This document shows positions 36,612 to 48,379 of a DNA stretch of 64,000 bases, one piece after another; position 1 is the stretch's first letter, and every line of letters starts with the position of its first letter. The notes beneath the pieces were generated by a model. It saw only the letters and a program-made list of their open reading frames with translations. It was not told where the DNA came from and did not search any database. This DNA comes from Ctena decussata. Its lineage: Eukaryota; Mollusca; Bivalvia; Lucinida; Lucinidae. Where the stretch lies: the NCBI GenBank assembly GCA_963989385.1, contig OZ022508.1:33192166-33256165 (forward strand). Reading direction: 5' to 3'. The translations under genes and the position numbers were made by a program.

Positions 36612-37463
36612 TTGAATAACATACCGCCAATGGCAGGGAGCCAGCCTCACACTTTCAGCACTCCTGTATCTGTGCCCAAATCTTCTGAACAATTAACTGT
36701 TCTGGTGCAACCACCACCTGTCATGCCGGACAGACGGACCATCTCGCAATTTAGTGGTTTTATGCATGAAGATCCAGAGAAATTCCTAGCTGAATTTGAG
36801 TCGTATTTGACTTTAGCTGCTATTGAAGTTACTTCACCACGTGCAGTGGCAGCTTTTCACTTGTTCATGAAGGGACCAGCATTAATATGGTTTAATAATT
36901 TATCAGTAAAAGATTCATGGTCGACTGTGAAAGCAGCATTTATCCAGGAATATTGTAATATTTTGAGTAGCCCTTCTTTGATAGCGGAATCGGTAGCCTT
37001 TGACAATCTAAAGCTGGGTCAGTCACAGGCTATCGAAGACTTTCATGCCAGTGTCATGGACAAAGGTCGTAAACTTCGAAAAAGTGAGGCCGATATGTTA
37101 AATAAATTTATCAGTGGCCTACCCTCCCAGTTGGCGTTCTTCGTAAGAGCCGGTCGAGTGGAATCATTACGGGATGCCCTCCAATCAGCGAAAATTGGCG
37201 AGGCTCATGGATATCGTGTACAGACCTCAACCGATACATTCAGTTCTACACCCAAACCTAGTGCCGCTGCTGCTGGGTCTTTTCAGGCTCAGTTAGATAT
37301 GATAAATAAGAAGCTTGAGGAATTAAGCACACAATCACATGGTCAGCCAACAAAAAACAGACTAGCACCGCGTGTTTGTTTTCGATGCAAGGGAGAGAAA
37401 CACATTAAAACTCAGTGTAACTGGAATGGACAGGGGGATCCTACTCCCCTAATACAGTGCTAG
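36612..37463 (+). pseudogene. Retrotransposon Gag, ends at a stop inside the zinc-knuckle region
   Basis: 283 codons. Residues about 40-180 fit a retrotransposon Gag (FMKGPALIWFNNL, then a W-x-x-x-K-x-x-F-x-x-E-Y pattern). A CCHC knuckle C-x2-C-x4-H-x4-C stands at residues 256-269. The TAG at 37461 falls directly after Cys283, where a second knuckle would begin, and the remaining C-x4-H-x4-C spacing continues in frame after the stop. A third knuckle (CQLCNQKDHLANDC) follows at about 37549-37590. Confidence 0.85.
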
Positions 37464-37705
37464 CTTTGTTTTCAGATGGGGCATAATGCTCCAAAGTGTA
37501 AGACACTATCATCCAACAACGCCGCTAGTAGAACCACTTCAGTGACATGCCAACTTTGTAACCAGAAAGATCATTTAGCAAATGACTGTCCAACTTTAAA
37601 CAGGCAGGGCCTGGGAGCGGAGCGCACCTCTCAGGCCTGACTGGTGAACAAGAGACACATATTCCCCCTGAACTGCGCTCTGATTTTTCATGCAATCATA
37701 ACCTT

Positions 37706-38812
37706 ATGTATCTGAATTGCACTATTGGTGGATCTTTCGTAACCGCATTATTGGATTCCGGTTGTTCTATCAACATTATTTCACGTCAGTTGTATGATTT
37801 TATCCCCAATAGGTCGAAATTTGATTTCCAACCTAGTGAGGATGAGATCATCATGGCAGACAATTATTCAGTTGGTGTTGAGGGTACAGCTAGAGTCCAG
37901 TTTTGTACTGCTGGATCACAGGTTCTTCACACAGTACCAGTATATATATTAAGCAGTACATCTCATCCATTTATTTTGGGTATTCAATATATGAAAGAAA
38001 GTGGTATTGTTTTGGACTTCAGCAAGGCCTGTCATTCTGCTGTAAAGCTGTCAACAAAAATTGTTTGCTCCCATTCATGTGTTTTGTCCCCAAACTCTGA
38101 AACAATTATTCAAGGTAAATTGAATAAAGAAGTATACATTGGTATGCAAGGTCAGTGTTTGGGTCATAGTGAAATGGGTCACAAAGGCTTGCTTGTTTCC
38201 AAAGCAGTTGTCACATGTTCACCTGGCCATCAAGTTCCAGTGAAAATCTTGAACCCTACGGCAGCAACAGTGCATATTAATAAAGGTGCATATTTAGCTA
38301 CTTTTAAGCTGTGTGACAATTATACAGATATTTTGTCAGTTAAGTCAGATATTAAGCAGTGTATGCATGCCAGGTTGCAGACAACATTACAGTCTGATGC
38401 GCAGTCAGGTCAATCTTTTGCTAAGGAAGAAAATGATAGTATTTTGTACAGTTGTGGTGCACAGCCTGATACATTTATTTCCCAGGAAAAATTTCAAACC
38501 TATTTTGCTGACAATATTTCAGCTGATCTAGATACAGAACAAAGGCAACAAATGTTTGACTGTTTATATGAGCATCAAAATGTGTTTGTTACCCCTGAAA
38601 ATCCTAATCTTGGGCTTACACAAGAAGTCGAGCATATCGTTCAGTTAAAACCTGATGCAAAGTCAAAGCATCAAAGGCCTTACAGGTTATCACCAGATAA
38701 GAAACAGGTTTTGCGCCATCATCTGGATGAATTGCTAAAGCAGAAAATTATAGTTCCAGTTTCTGCAGATGAAAGCATACCAATAACGAGTCCTTGTAGC
38801 AAAAAGAAATAA
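37706..38812 (+). pseudogene. Retrotransposon protease and start of reverse transcriptase
   Basis: 368 codons. An aspartic protease active site LLDSGCS is at residues 15-21, with a later FILGIQYM flap-side strand. The C-terminal part (VEHIVQLKPDAKSKHQRPYR, then LDELLKQKIIVPV) is the usual lead-in to reverse transcriptase. The frame is lost near 38790-38812, where the RT continues in another frame. The frame differs from gag as well. Confidence 0.85.
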
Positions 38813-38814
38813 AC

Positions 38815-40541
38815 CCAAACTTGACCCTAACAACATTACTCCTGATCAGAGTTTATCTTCTTTCAGATTTTGCGTTGATTTCAGATACTTAAATACCCAA
38901 ACAGAGGAGTTTCGTTACAATATTCCTGATCTACAAGAACTGACGGAGTCGTTCGCGGAGCGTTCACCTAACTTTTTGACAACAATTGATATGAGTCAGG
39001 GCTATTTTCAGATGGCAATTTCGACAGACTCAACCAGATATACAGCCTTCAATACGCCTTTTGGCACATACAAGTTTTTACGCCTTCCCATGGGTTTACG
39101 CCAGAGTCCAAATTCTTTTCAACTTTTAATGGACAAAATTCTTAACCATTTGACATTTGAATCAGTTCTGTGTTATCTGGATGATGTCTGTATTGCATCT
39201 GAGACATTCACTGAACATATGCAAAAGTTACATGAGGTATTATCAAGGTTTGAATCTTCAGGTTTGAAGCTTGGACCCAGTAAGTGCAAATTCGGGTTCA
39301 AAACCTGCATATTTCTAGGCCATGAAATTTCAGCTGATGGTATTCGCCCCCCTGCTCAGAAAATTGAAATAATCAAGAATTTTCCTGTGCCAAAGAATGC
39401 CACTGAGTTGAAACGTGCTTTAGGTCTTTTTAATTGGTTCAGAAAATTTATAAGGAACTACAGTGCCATAGCTAGTCCTTTGTATTATTTACTGAAGAAA
39501 AATGTGCCTTATGTATGGTCAAAAACATGTGACGACAGTTTTCAGCAGCTCAAAGACAGTCTAGTGAATTCCAGTGCATTATCCTTTCCAAGGTATGATC
39601 AACAATTTAGGTTAGCTGTTGATCCGTGTTCAAAAGGAATAGGTTTCATGTTGTACCAATATGATGAAAATCAGACTCCTCGTGTAATACGTTTTGGATC
39701 CAAAGGATTGTCTCCATGGCAACAGTCATATGGACCAACAAAGCTAGAATTACTTGGTCTTGTTACCGCAGTCATGGACTGTGCTTCATATGTGAGAGGG
39801 AGACATTTTGTAGTTGAGTGTGATCATCAAGCATTAGCACCTATTTTTCAGAAAAAGCTGAAAGGTCAAATTTACGAATGCTGGTTAGCTATATTGCAAC
39901 AATTTGATCTTGACATAGTCTATAAGCCAGCAGCTGAAATGGTTGTCCCTGACTCTCTTTCTAGAAGCGCAGTCTATCCTGAGGTAGTCAATTCCAGCCC
40001 GGAAGAAGATGATCCTTTCTTTCCTTACGTTGATGAAAAACCTTCCAAAGTGAGAATTATCTCCCCTGAAAATAAGCTTTTAGAAACATATCGTTTTGTA
40101 AGTCATGCAAAAGTTCAGGAGCTTGATAGTGATAATTTATATGATGCAGATACTGAAGATGTTGTGCAGGATGGTGTTTTGAAGCGAAAACGGAGTAAGA
40201 ATAGAAATAGTAGGTTCAGTAAATTGCAATCTCAGAAAGAAAGTAAGGGTCAGTTTCAAAAGCTGCACTTGGAAAAGTCAAGTATTATAGACAATAAAAT
40301 TCCAGTTTCAGAGGAAAGTTGCATTTCTACGGATAATAGTGCTGCATTAGAACAGAACATTGAGATTTCAACAGACAAAATGTCTAGGCAGACAGTATTG
40401 TCTGACTCAGAGCTTCCTGAGACACAAGCAGGAATCTCCCAAAGGGAGACAAATCAGACTATTGAAACCTTATTGAATGATCTTGACATGACTCCAGAAA
40501 GTATCCAGAAACCGCGGTATGGCCCAACTTCTTACTTATGA
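38815..40541 (+). pseudogene. Retrotransposon reverse transcriptase and RNase H
   Basis: RT palm motifs are present: TTIDMSQGYFQM with the first Asp, FLRLPMGLRQSPNSF, and the catalytic YLDD (residues 67-70 counted from the Met at 38976). RNase H follows with LAVDPCSKGIGFMLY, KLELLGLV and VECDHQAL. The last 150 or so codons are charged and show no domain. The RT sequence starts upstream of the first in-frame Met, at about 38815 (FRFCVDFRYLN). Confidence 0.88.
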
Positions 40542-40623
40542 ATGTTTTCTTTGCTCTTAAAGGATCTAAACTTTTATCATTATTCATAATTGTCAGTTTG
40601 CTGATCCAGAGTTAAAACCTATT

Positions 40624-41424
40624 ATGAACTATTTGAGTAAAGGTATTTTGCCTCGATCACAAGTCAAAGCAAGAAGTATCCTATTACAGCAGTCAGACTA
40701 TCTTATGGTGCAGGGAATTTTGTTTCACAGTAGGACGCCCAAAGCTAAACGAACAAAACTGTTATGCAAATATCAGCTGGTGCTTCCTAAAGTTTTGATT
40801 CAAACAATACTTAAACTGTACCATGATTCTCCATTAGGAGCACATTCAGGCATTCAGGATACTATTGACAGAGTGAAAGAAAACTACTTTTTCAGTAGAT
40901 TATCACAAATTGTGAGTGACTATGTTAGGTCATGTGACCAGTGTCAGAGTAGAAAGATAACAAAGGTTACCACAAGAAATGCTATTGTCGCGTACCCTAC
41001 ACCTCAAGAGCCTTTTTCGGTATGGGAAATAGACTTGTACGGTGTATTGCCGCTTACTGGACGAGGAAATACATATCTTTTCACAGCAGTTGATATGTTC
41101 TCAAAACTACTATATGCAAAACCAATCCCAAATAAGGATTCAGTTACAGTATCAGAGGTATTGATGGACCTTTTTACCCAGTTTGGTACATGTGACACCT
41201 TGATTTGTGACCGCGGAACGGAATTCACTGCAAAAGTCACATCAGAACTGTGTAAAATGATGCATATTCAACAACAGTTTACACCAAGTTTTGTGCATCA
41301 TTGTCTTGGTGCGTGTGAACGTCAACATCGAACGTTAGCAGAAAGACTGACACCTTTTATGAATGACAAATGCAACAATTGGGATCAAATGGTAAATTCA
41401 GTGGTCTTTAGAGGTTGGTCATGA
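40624..41424 (+). pseudogene. Retrotransposon integrase, C-terminally truncated
   Basis: H2C2 zinc site: His67, His74, Cys104, Cys107 of this frame. Catalytic core D-D-E: Asp137 (WEIDLYG), Asp196 (ICDRGTEF) and Glu232 (GACERQHRT), with 35 residues between the second Asp and the Glu. The frame ends in VVFRGWS with no C-terminal domain, and the downstream DNA is a different repeat. Confidence 0.87.
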
Positions 41425-41499
41425 CTGTGATATGTGAAAAAATTCTGTATCTTATCACAGAAATGGATGCCATGCAGCTTTCCAACAGAAATAGCCTGG

Positions 41500-41755
41500 A
41501 AACAAGTAACTTTTCAAAAACTAACAAACCAATACTATTTTTGTATGAAATGAAGTTGAAAAAGGGCCATAACCCCAAAAGTAATTGGCGGATTTTACCC
41601 TAAATTTAACCTGATCTGTATTTTATAATTATATATCTGGGTATAAAATATGTTTTACATATAGGATGGTGTCACGAGTATTTAGGATACCCTTCGAGGG
41701 GGCATAGCCCCCGAGAAGGGTATCCTAAATACTCGTGACACCATTCTATATGTGT
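41500..41755. repeat. Single pearl-like satellite unit and 46-bp-arm hairpin
   Basis: 41500-41655 matches the units of the array at 44110-44690 (aagggccataaccccaaaag, gattttaccctaaatttaac, gtataaaatatg). It is followed by a near-perfect hairpin at 41657-41753: arms acatataggatggtgtcacg...tatttaggatacccttc with 2-3 mismatches around a catag loop. Confidence 0.6.
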
Positions 41756-41759
41756 TTTG

Positions 41760-42690
41760 TATCATGGCAGCCAATCGCATTTGTCTATTTTGAATTCTAA
41801 ACAGCTCTTATCAGGTTGTTAGTGTAGAGTGGCGTATCTATGTAATTATATTCACCACAGCTGTTTTTTTGTTCTTGACCTGAAGGTCAAATAAATCACT
41901 TGAAACAATTAGCATAATCTGAAACTAACTAAAATTGTGTCTGCATTTTGCGCTGAATTAATTTTACATTCATACAAATGATGATTCTGAACAAACTGTT
42001 TTTGTAAGAATGACAAATAGTGCAGTCTAAAGGGCATATCATTTTTTGCTCATTCAGCTGCCTAATCTGGTTTGTACTGTTTGCCAAACATTTAGGGTTA
42101 CTGTGGCAGAGTTTGCTGAGCACTACAAGATTAATTCTCTGTAATCTCAGATTATTATAATCAACAAGAAATATCTTTAAAAAAAGATATAAGACGAAGT
42201 GAAAGAAGACATATTTGAAACAAATAATATTTTTTTTATTTCTGTTGAGATAAGAAATTGGCTGCAAGCAAGGTTTCAGAATACGTCCCGCAAAATTATC
42301 TGCACTCAATGTTTTAAATACACTATACGCCTTTAATAATTAAAATGTAAAAAAGGACCAAAATCTAATGGGGTATCTATGAGGTGCGGGGGTAACGTCG
42401 ATATGAGAATTGAAATATGATGATGGGGTATCTATGAGAAATTTTTACTGTGATTGAAAAAATTCCAAGTTCAAAACCCTGTCGCTATGTCATAATAACA
42501 AAATGAAAATTGGCTAAGTTTAAAATGCTGTAAATATGTCTGATATTATTATTGAATAGCAGTATCCTTATGTTGGGGTTATCCACTATGGCGAGAAGCC
42601 AGACTGGTCCGTTAATTATTGACATTCTTCGGTACATTCCGATATGCTTCCGATGATACGGTACTGTATTTTACCCGGTTCAGTACAGCT
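41760..42690. other. Intergenic, no supported feature
   Basis: AT-rich. A 126-codon minus-strand ORF at 41929-42309 has no recognisable product or coding look. Confidence 0.4.
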
Positions 42691-43428
42691 GGGTGCGTAA
42701 ATTTACCGGAACGGACAGGAATGGACTGAATTACCGGAACGGACCCGTTTTCCCCTATCTTCAGTAGATATTTGTAATATTTTTATTAAATAACTCTTAT
42801 TTGATATTAAAACATATTCTGTATGCCATCTAGCGCAAACCAATTAGAGATATTAGTCAAAATACTCTTTGAGTATTTTGCGCCATGGGTAGGCCTCATA
42901 ATACCCCACGCATATGCGTTTCATCTTAAAATCATATAATCTTATACAAAAATCTGGTTATCTTTCTTCCAAGACTTGGAGCGAATGAAAAACACAAAAA
43001 TTCCCGAATTTTTGTTCCATAGTATCATGACCAACATTTCAGCCATAGAAAATATGTAGAGCTATTGTGTTTCAGCTTTAAATTGAAACATTACAGTGGT
43101 CTAAATGTATAAAGGGAAACTTTGTATATCGATTGTACAGTTAGCACCATTATCATGTTTCAATAAGTCGTCAATTTATCTGACGGACAGACATTTGTTT
43201 CTAGCCTAATTTGTTTCGCCAATAGTCCTTATCAGATATTGTCAAATCAAAATCAGGGGTTGCAAGTTAAGATAATAAATGTTAGTCATAGGTAGGGCCT
43301 TGAATTAATCTGCGCGTGTAGATTGTATAAAAATATCTAAAAAAAAAACTGGCTGGAAAATATGAATAATAAGGGTCCGTTCCGGTCCGACCCGGTAATT
43401 AGGTCCGTTCCGGTAAATTTACGCACCG
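42691..43428. mobile_element. 738-bp element with GGGTGCGTAAATTTACCGG ends and 9-bp target duplication
   Basis: Terminal inverted repeats start gggtgcgtaaatttaccgga on the left and, read on the minus strand, cggtgcgtaaatttaccgga on the right, and continue for about 50 bases with ggaacggac and ccgttcc words repeated. AGTACAGCT flanks both sides (42682-42690, 43429-43437). A 9-bp duplication points to a Mutator-like nonautonomous element. The interior has no ORF. Confidence 0.75.
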
Positions 43429-43439
43429 AGTACAGCTAC

Positions 43440-44109
43440 TACGAAAGACTTTTCGCACCATAGAATCTTTTTTTTTTCTCAAGCCATCGGCATTTGCGTT
43501 TCTCGCGTTCTGCTTAACTCTATCAATCATTACAACGTTAAAGTGAAAAACATATTTAAAACTAAATGCAAAGTGCAAATAATAACATTTTTAATGTAAC
43601 TAAATCTTCTGACTGGTGAATAACAATTCCATGACATATGCGCTCTTCCATACAGGGATCAAGTCAAGTTTTGGCGGCAACGATGATTTTATTAGACTTC
43701 GTCTAAAAATTGATCTGAGCTATGCACAACAAAATGGGTCTTCAGGCATGCGCCAACTGCCGAAGTCCGGACCAGTCTGCAGTCTGATCAGAGTTTATGA
43801 TTTGCACAATACAGATTCTTCAGGTTCCATTTATTGTTGATATGATACTCGACATAATGAGCGGATGTGCAGGCTCATCTGAGTGTATGTTGTTTTCAAA
43901 TGCTGAAAGACCCTTATATCCTAGTGCTGCCCAATATAAATCAGACTTGACAGAACCGTGCTATAAGTTGCCCGTGCAGTATATCTGTGATGTCCGTACA
44001 GTTATCCAGGCACACTTTAATGTAAAATGAATGCAAAGTTTAGCTCCGCCTACCTCAGAATTGTCCTACAGTGCAAGTTAATAAAGTTAATGAACGGGCG
44101 ACTTCAAAG
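43440..44109. other. Intergenic, no supported feature
   Basis: Two overlapping ORFs of about 75 codons (43616-43840, 43797-44030) have no recognisable product. Confidence 0.35.
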
Positions 44110-44940
44110 GCAAATACAGAAAGGCATGATACAAGAATCCAATACATCAATTTTTACAAAAGATAATGAACGGAAACCATTTTTTGTACATAATAAAGTA
44201 AAAAAGGGCCATAACTCCCATAATAATTGATGGAATTTACCCTAAATCGAACTTGACCTGTATTTTATAATCATGTACCTGTGTATAAAATAGGAATCCA
44301 ATACACTTATCTTTTCAAAAGCTAATGAACGGAAAACATTTTTCATACAAAATGAAGTCGAAAAAGGGCAATAACTCTCACAATAATAGACGGATTTTAC
44401 CCTAAATCAAATTTGATCTGTATTTTAATATTATGCACCTGTGTATAAAATATGAATTCAATACAACAATGTTTTCAAAAGATAATGAATGGAAACCATT
44501 TTTTCATACAAAATGAAGCCGAAAAAGGGCCATTACTCCCACAATAAAAGACGGATTTTACCCAACATCTAACTTGACCTGTATTTTATGATAATATACC
44601 TGTGTATAAAATATGAATTTCATACACCAAAGTTTTCAAACGATATCGAACGGAAACCATTTTCGGACGTAGGTATGTACGTACATGACTTACCATGTTA
44701 TTATTATTTTTGGTTCGGTTTGGGTTGCTGAGTGGCCACCTTTTGGGAACAAGCTGCTCACTCGGTTGGCCATATGTTCTCTGTATCTTGATTATTTGTA
44801 ATCTTAGTTGTTTCCAACTATGGTTTGAGGGCTGGATTTGGATTTTGATTGTTTCAGTTCCTGGTCTTTGCATACTTTTTACTTTTACGTACGGACAGCG
44901 ATGATACTATATGCCCCTCCCCATTTTAATGGCGGGGGCA
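44110..44940 (+). mobile_element. Pearl-like element, about four 150-bp units and terminal hairpin
   Basis: Units with ttttcaaaagataatgaacg, aaaagggccataactcccac, gacggattttaccctaaatc and tgtattttataatcatgtac repeat from about 44135 to 44650. A ggtatgtacgtacatgac stretch and later the hairpin atgcccctccccattttaat / ggcgggggcataaaaatg close the element. 44695-44880, with tgggttgctgagtggccacc, is shared with repeats at 46770-46930 and 48060-48200 and may be a separate insertion. Confidence 0.65.
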
Positions 44941-45399
44941 TAAAAATGATGTGGTCCTACACAGGAAATATTTAATATATAATAGTGTAGATGTGAATTT
45001 ATGTCCCACAAATAGTCATACCACATTGGAACCAACCTGCACTGTAAATACAGACGGATCGGTTTTTAACGTTACCAGATTCCACGGGCACGTTGAAGCA
45101 GCGTCCCATTGTAGATACCATATTCTTTTCTAAATCATATTTATCTCTGAAGTAATTGGTATTATCATGTGATATAAGACGTAGTGTTTCTCTTGAAATA
45201 CTTCACATCATTGGCCAATCAGGCACGCCATATTGTTACAGCCTTTCTCACTTGCCAAGCTGACTTGTTCACTGCATTCCAAGTTTCTCTGTCATATGTA
45301 TCGACAGACTCATTGATTTCTCTTCCTGCTGCTGGTGTTGTGCCGTGAGGCGGCCCTAGTGGGCGTGGCCGGAGTCGCACATTTCACTACTGGTCACGA

Positions 45400-48235
45400 A
45401 AAAACTCAAATAAGGGACAAATTTAAAGAGTAACTACACTTCAGGAACTGACTGACTCAGATCCCAAACCCTATCCCCAACATCAAAGCATTTATTATCA
45501 GATCGGCGGAGATGGGGGTTTACATATTCATATAATCCACCAAAATGTTTACGTTCCCCGCAGTCTCACCGGAATTTTTTCGAACCCCACCACTTATTCC
45601 CATCCCAACTCCCCAGAAACCCTTCACACTCACATCATATTACCTATTTTATTTCAGACCGAATTCAATCAAAGCTGCATGAAACACAAAGAACATTTTC
45701 TTATTCTGACAGGTGAATTATTTATGTAGATTAATGGTCTGTTTATATTTTTTCTGTATTTTTTGCACTTTTTTCTGCTTATGATCATCCAAGAACTGAT
45801 GTCGAATGCTCAATAAAACTGTCAATGATATTTAAAGGGGTCTGGGGCCGCGCAGCCCCCAGAAACCACAACAGTTTTGCTCATGGCAAGGCACCTTTAG
45901 AGATGATACCACAGACGCAGGCTTTGAATTTACTTTGAGAACGAAATGATCTGCTCAACATGATTTTTATAGACAATGGTACACTGTCATTCTAGCACAT
46001 TAATGAAAAAAGTGATATGAAGTGAGCCAATTTTTGTGTGTTATTTTTGTAAATGTCTTGAATTTTAAATTTGAAATTGTAGAAGTAATAGGGTGTCAAC
46101 TTTGCTTTCTGTTTTGTTTTGCAATCAAATTCAATTTCTGCAAACCGTTATGCTGAACACACGATATTACACTTATGAGCTAGGAATCGTCCACGCAAAC
46201 CGAACAACTAAGTTTTGATGAACAAAAGCAGATCCAAGGGATTGACTGCAAACCGGTTACCGGTAAAGCCGCCCGCACTCCTTCCACCCCAGTCATATCA
46301 TTGGTGGCCGTCCCAAGGCGGCACTTCTGTTTTGGTTCTTCCTTATTGTTATGTGTGTTGTTTGTTGCTTTGCTTGTTATTGTTATAGTGTGTATGATGT
46401 GAAGGCTAGTCCTAAAACCAAAAGATAGAAATCGGTAAAAATAGTTGTTAAATGTTTTTCGTGTAAATTGCTCTTACTGTCAAAATCGATGCTTTCGTTG
46501 GTATGATGTGTGGACGGTAATCGTTCCTCTGGGTATACTCGAAGTTTTCAGCTCAATACTTGAATTTTTTGACTCGCTACTCGTTTTTTTGACTCGAAAC
46601 TCGGATGAAAGTAAACCTCATTTGGGTTGGGTCGAACAAATAAGTGTCTGATGAACCAGTAATTTCAATACTAGCCGTCCCACGGCGGCACTTCTGTTTG
46701 GTTCTTCTTGGTTGCTTTATGTGTTGTTTGTTACTTTGTCTGTTATTGATATAGTGTTTATGATGTTAAGGCTAGCCCGGTGACCACCTATATGGGAAAT
46801 GGCTTTTTACATGGCTGGCGCTGGAGATGTCTTTGGTGATGACTAATTTTGTGTGGTCTTTTCCCACAAGGTGTCTTGGGTGGGATCTGGGATTGAATTG
46901 TGTCAGTTCCTGAGAATTTTCCTATTTACTTTTACTACACTCTGTGACATGCAAGATACTGTAAGCGACATTGTTAATTTTCCGTTTTTGGATGGTGATG
47001 TTCCCCGCACCACTTCTTATGATGTTTACATTTCTCATCTTATTCGCTTCGCTAGGGTGTCTAGTCATTTGGCTGATTTCAATGCTCGTAATAAAATATG
47101 TTCTATAAAAGTTTGACTGCCAAGCTTTTACAGCAGGGGTATCGGTATCATAAACTTCGGAAAGCTTTTTCTAAATTTTATCGTAGACACTTTGAATTGG
47201 TTTCTAAATATAATACAGGGTTGAGGTGACTTTTGCAACAAGGCCTATCGGAACCTGAATTTTATGGTGACTTAGTCAGTTCCTGAAGTGTAGTTACTCT
47301 TTAAATTTTAGTATATAAATTACGCAAAATCGTAGGGAAAACAGAATTTCCTGATCAATCTAAGAAAATTATCATACGATTTAAACGCATTGGCTATAGC
47401 ATAGATGTAATGCGACAGTCTGCATGCTTAGTGGTTAACCCAATCACGGTTGACAACTTTGCTGTCCTCTTTAATTGCACGCCGGTGGGTCGGGGTTCAG
47501 ACTCTATGATAGCCCCTACATAAAGCTATATATTAGTTGGTTAGGGCCGGATGTTTGTCTGTTTCTTGGCCCACCGGGGTTCAACTGGTGGTCTTTCTTT
47601 GCTCCAGTGCTCCAGTGGTGTTGCTGACGCCCCAGGGATCTCCAGGTATCTCAACACGTTTTGGCTGTCGAGTCCTAATCCTTGCTTCATCACGGTCTTT
47701 TCTTGATTTTAACTGTTGCCCGTGATGACTCTCTGATGAGTTAGGGGACCTCCATACGAACCGAACTACCAACTAATTGTGTGCACCGCGGCGGAGGGTG
47801 AGGGTGAAGGTTTTGGCCCAGTAAAACCGGTTTAACCCCCCCCACACACACCCCCAGTAGTTATTACTGACCGTCCCAAGGCGGTACTTTCGTTGCGGTT
47901 GCATTTGTTTTATTTTCGGTGCTGTTTAATTTATTGTGTTCTCATTTTAACCCTTCTATAAAAAAATAGAAAATAGGTAAAAATAGTTGTTAAATGTTTT
48001 TCGTATAATTTGCTTAGTCTGTTGTAACCCTTCTGTTGGTCTAAATTATTTAGTTCAATAAAGATGGCTGAGTTGCCACCTATTTGGGAAAGAGCTGCTG
48101 ACTCGGCTTATCACTTGTAATTTATTGTTTGTTGGGATGTCTTTGTCAATCTTTCCCTTTGATGTTGGGGATAGGGTTTGGGATCTGATTCAGTCAGTTC
48201 CTGAAGTGTAGTTACTCTTTAAATTTGAGTAGAAT
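45400..48235. mobile_element. 2.8-kb inverted-repeat frame containing a retroelement remnant
   Basis: The left end (45410-45490) aaagagtaactacacttcag + gaactgac...cagatcccaaaccctatccc is found inverted at 48150-48225 (gatgttggggatagggtttg ... ctgaagtgtagttactcttt). A further copy of the last part lies in the same orientation as the right end at 47270-47310. Between them are direct copies of a ccgtcccaaggcggcacttc block (46310, 46675, 47870; another at about 49405) and the coding remnant at 46970-47280. Whether the whole is one element or several adjoining repeats is open. Confidence 0.5.
46970..47280 (+). pseudogene. Retroelement ORF remnant (FLDGDVPR...YDVYISHLIRFAR)
   Basis: Frame 1 reads NFPFLDGDVPRTTSYDVYIS + HLIRFARVSSHLADFNARNK, then continues after a frame change as KLLQQGYRYHKLRKAFSKFY and LLQQGLSEPEFYGDLV. 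This sequence type (GVYISQLIRFAR, TxKLLxQGY) is common in reverse-transcriptase-bearing elements of marine invertebrates, at the C-terminal side of the RT. It has a frame break near 47100 and a stop near 47229. I cannot give the clade. Confidence 0.6.
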
Positions 48236-48379
48236 TTGGTGCAAATGCAATGGTAGGCTTATTGTTCAAATACCAAACTTATGCTTATGACTCCACCCCC
48301 ATCCCCCCCTCCTGCTTCCCGGCTGCTTTCAAGGATGAAAAAAAATTGTCAGTACCTCATAGATTACAATATTACAAGT

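Larger units (their letters stand above)
36375..41410 (+). mobile_element. Ty3/Gypsy LTR retrotransposon, decayed and 3'-truncated
   Basis: In order: possible primer-binding site at 36375, gag, zinc knuckles, protease, reverse transcriptase, RNase H, H2C2 zinc and integrase core. The order RT-RNase H-integrase places it in Ty3/Gypsy. Breaks seen are a stop between gag and the following knuckles at 37461, frame changes before the protease, near 38790-38815 and before the integrase, and loss of the integrase C-terminus and the 3' LTR after about 41410. No envelope-like ORF is present. It is a dead copy. Confidence 0.88.

Noticed and set aside
43616..44030. Two overlapping 75-codon ORFs as a small gene
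   Set aside because: No conserved motif, no splice or start support, and intergenic repeat surroundings.
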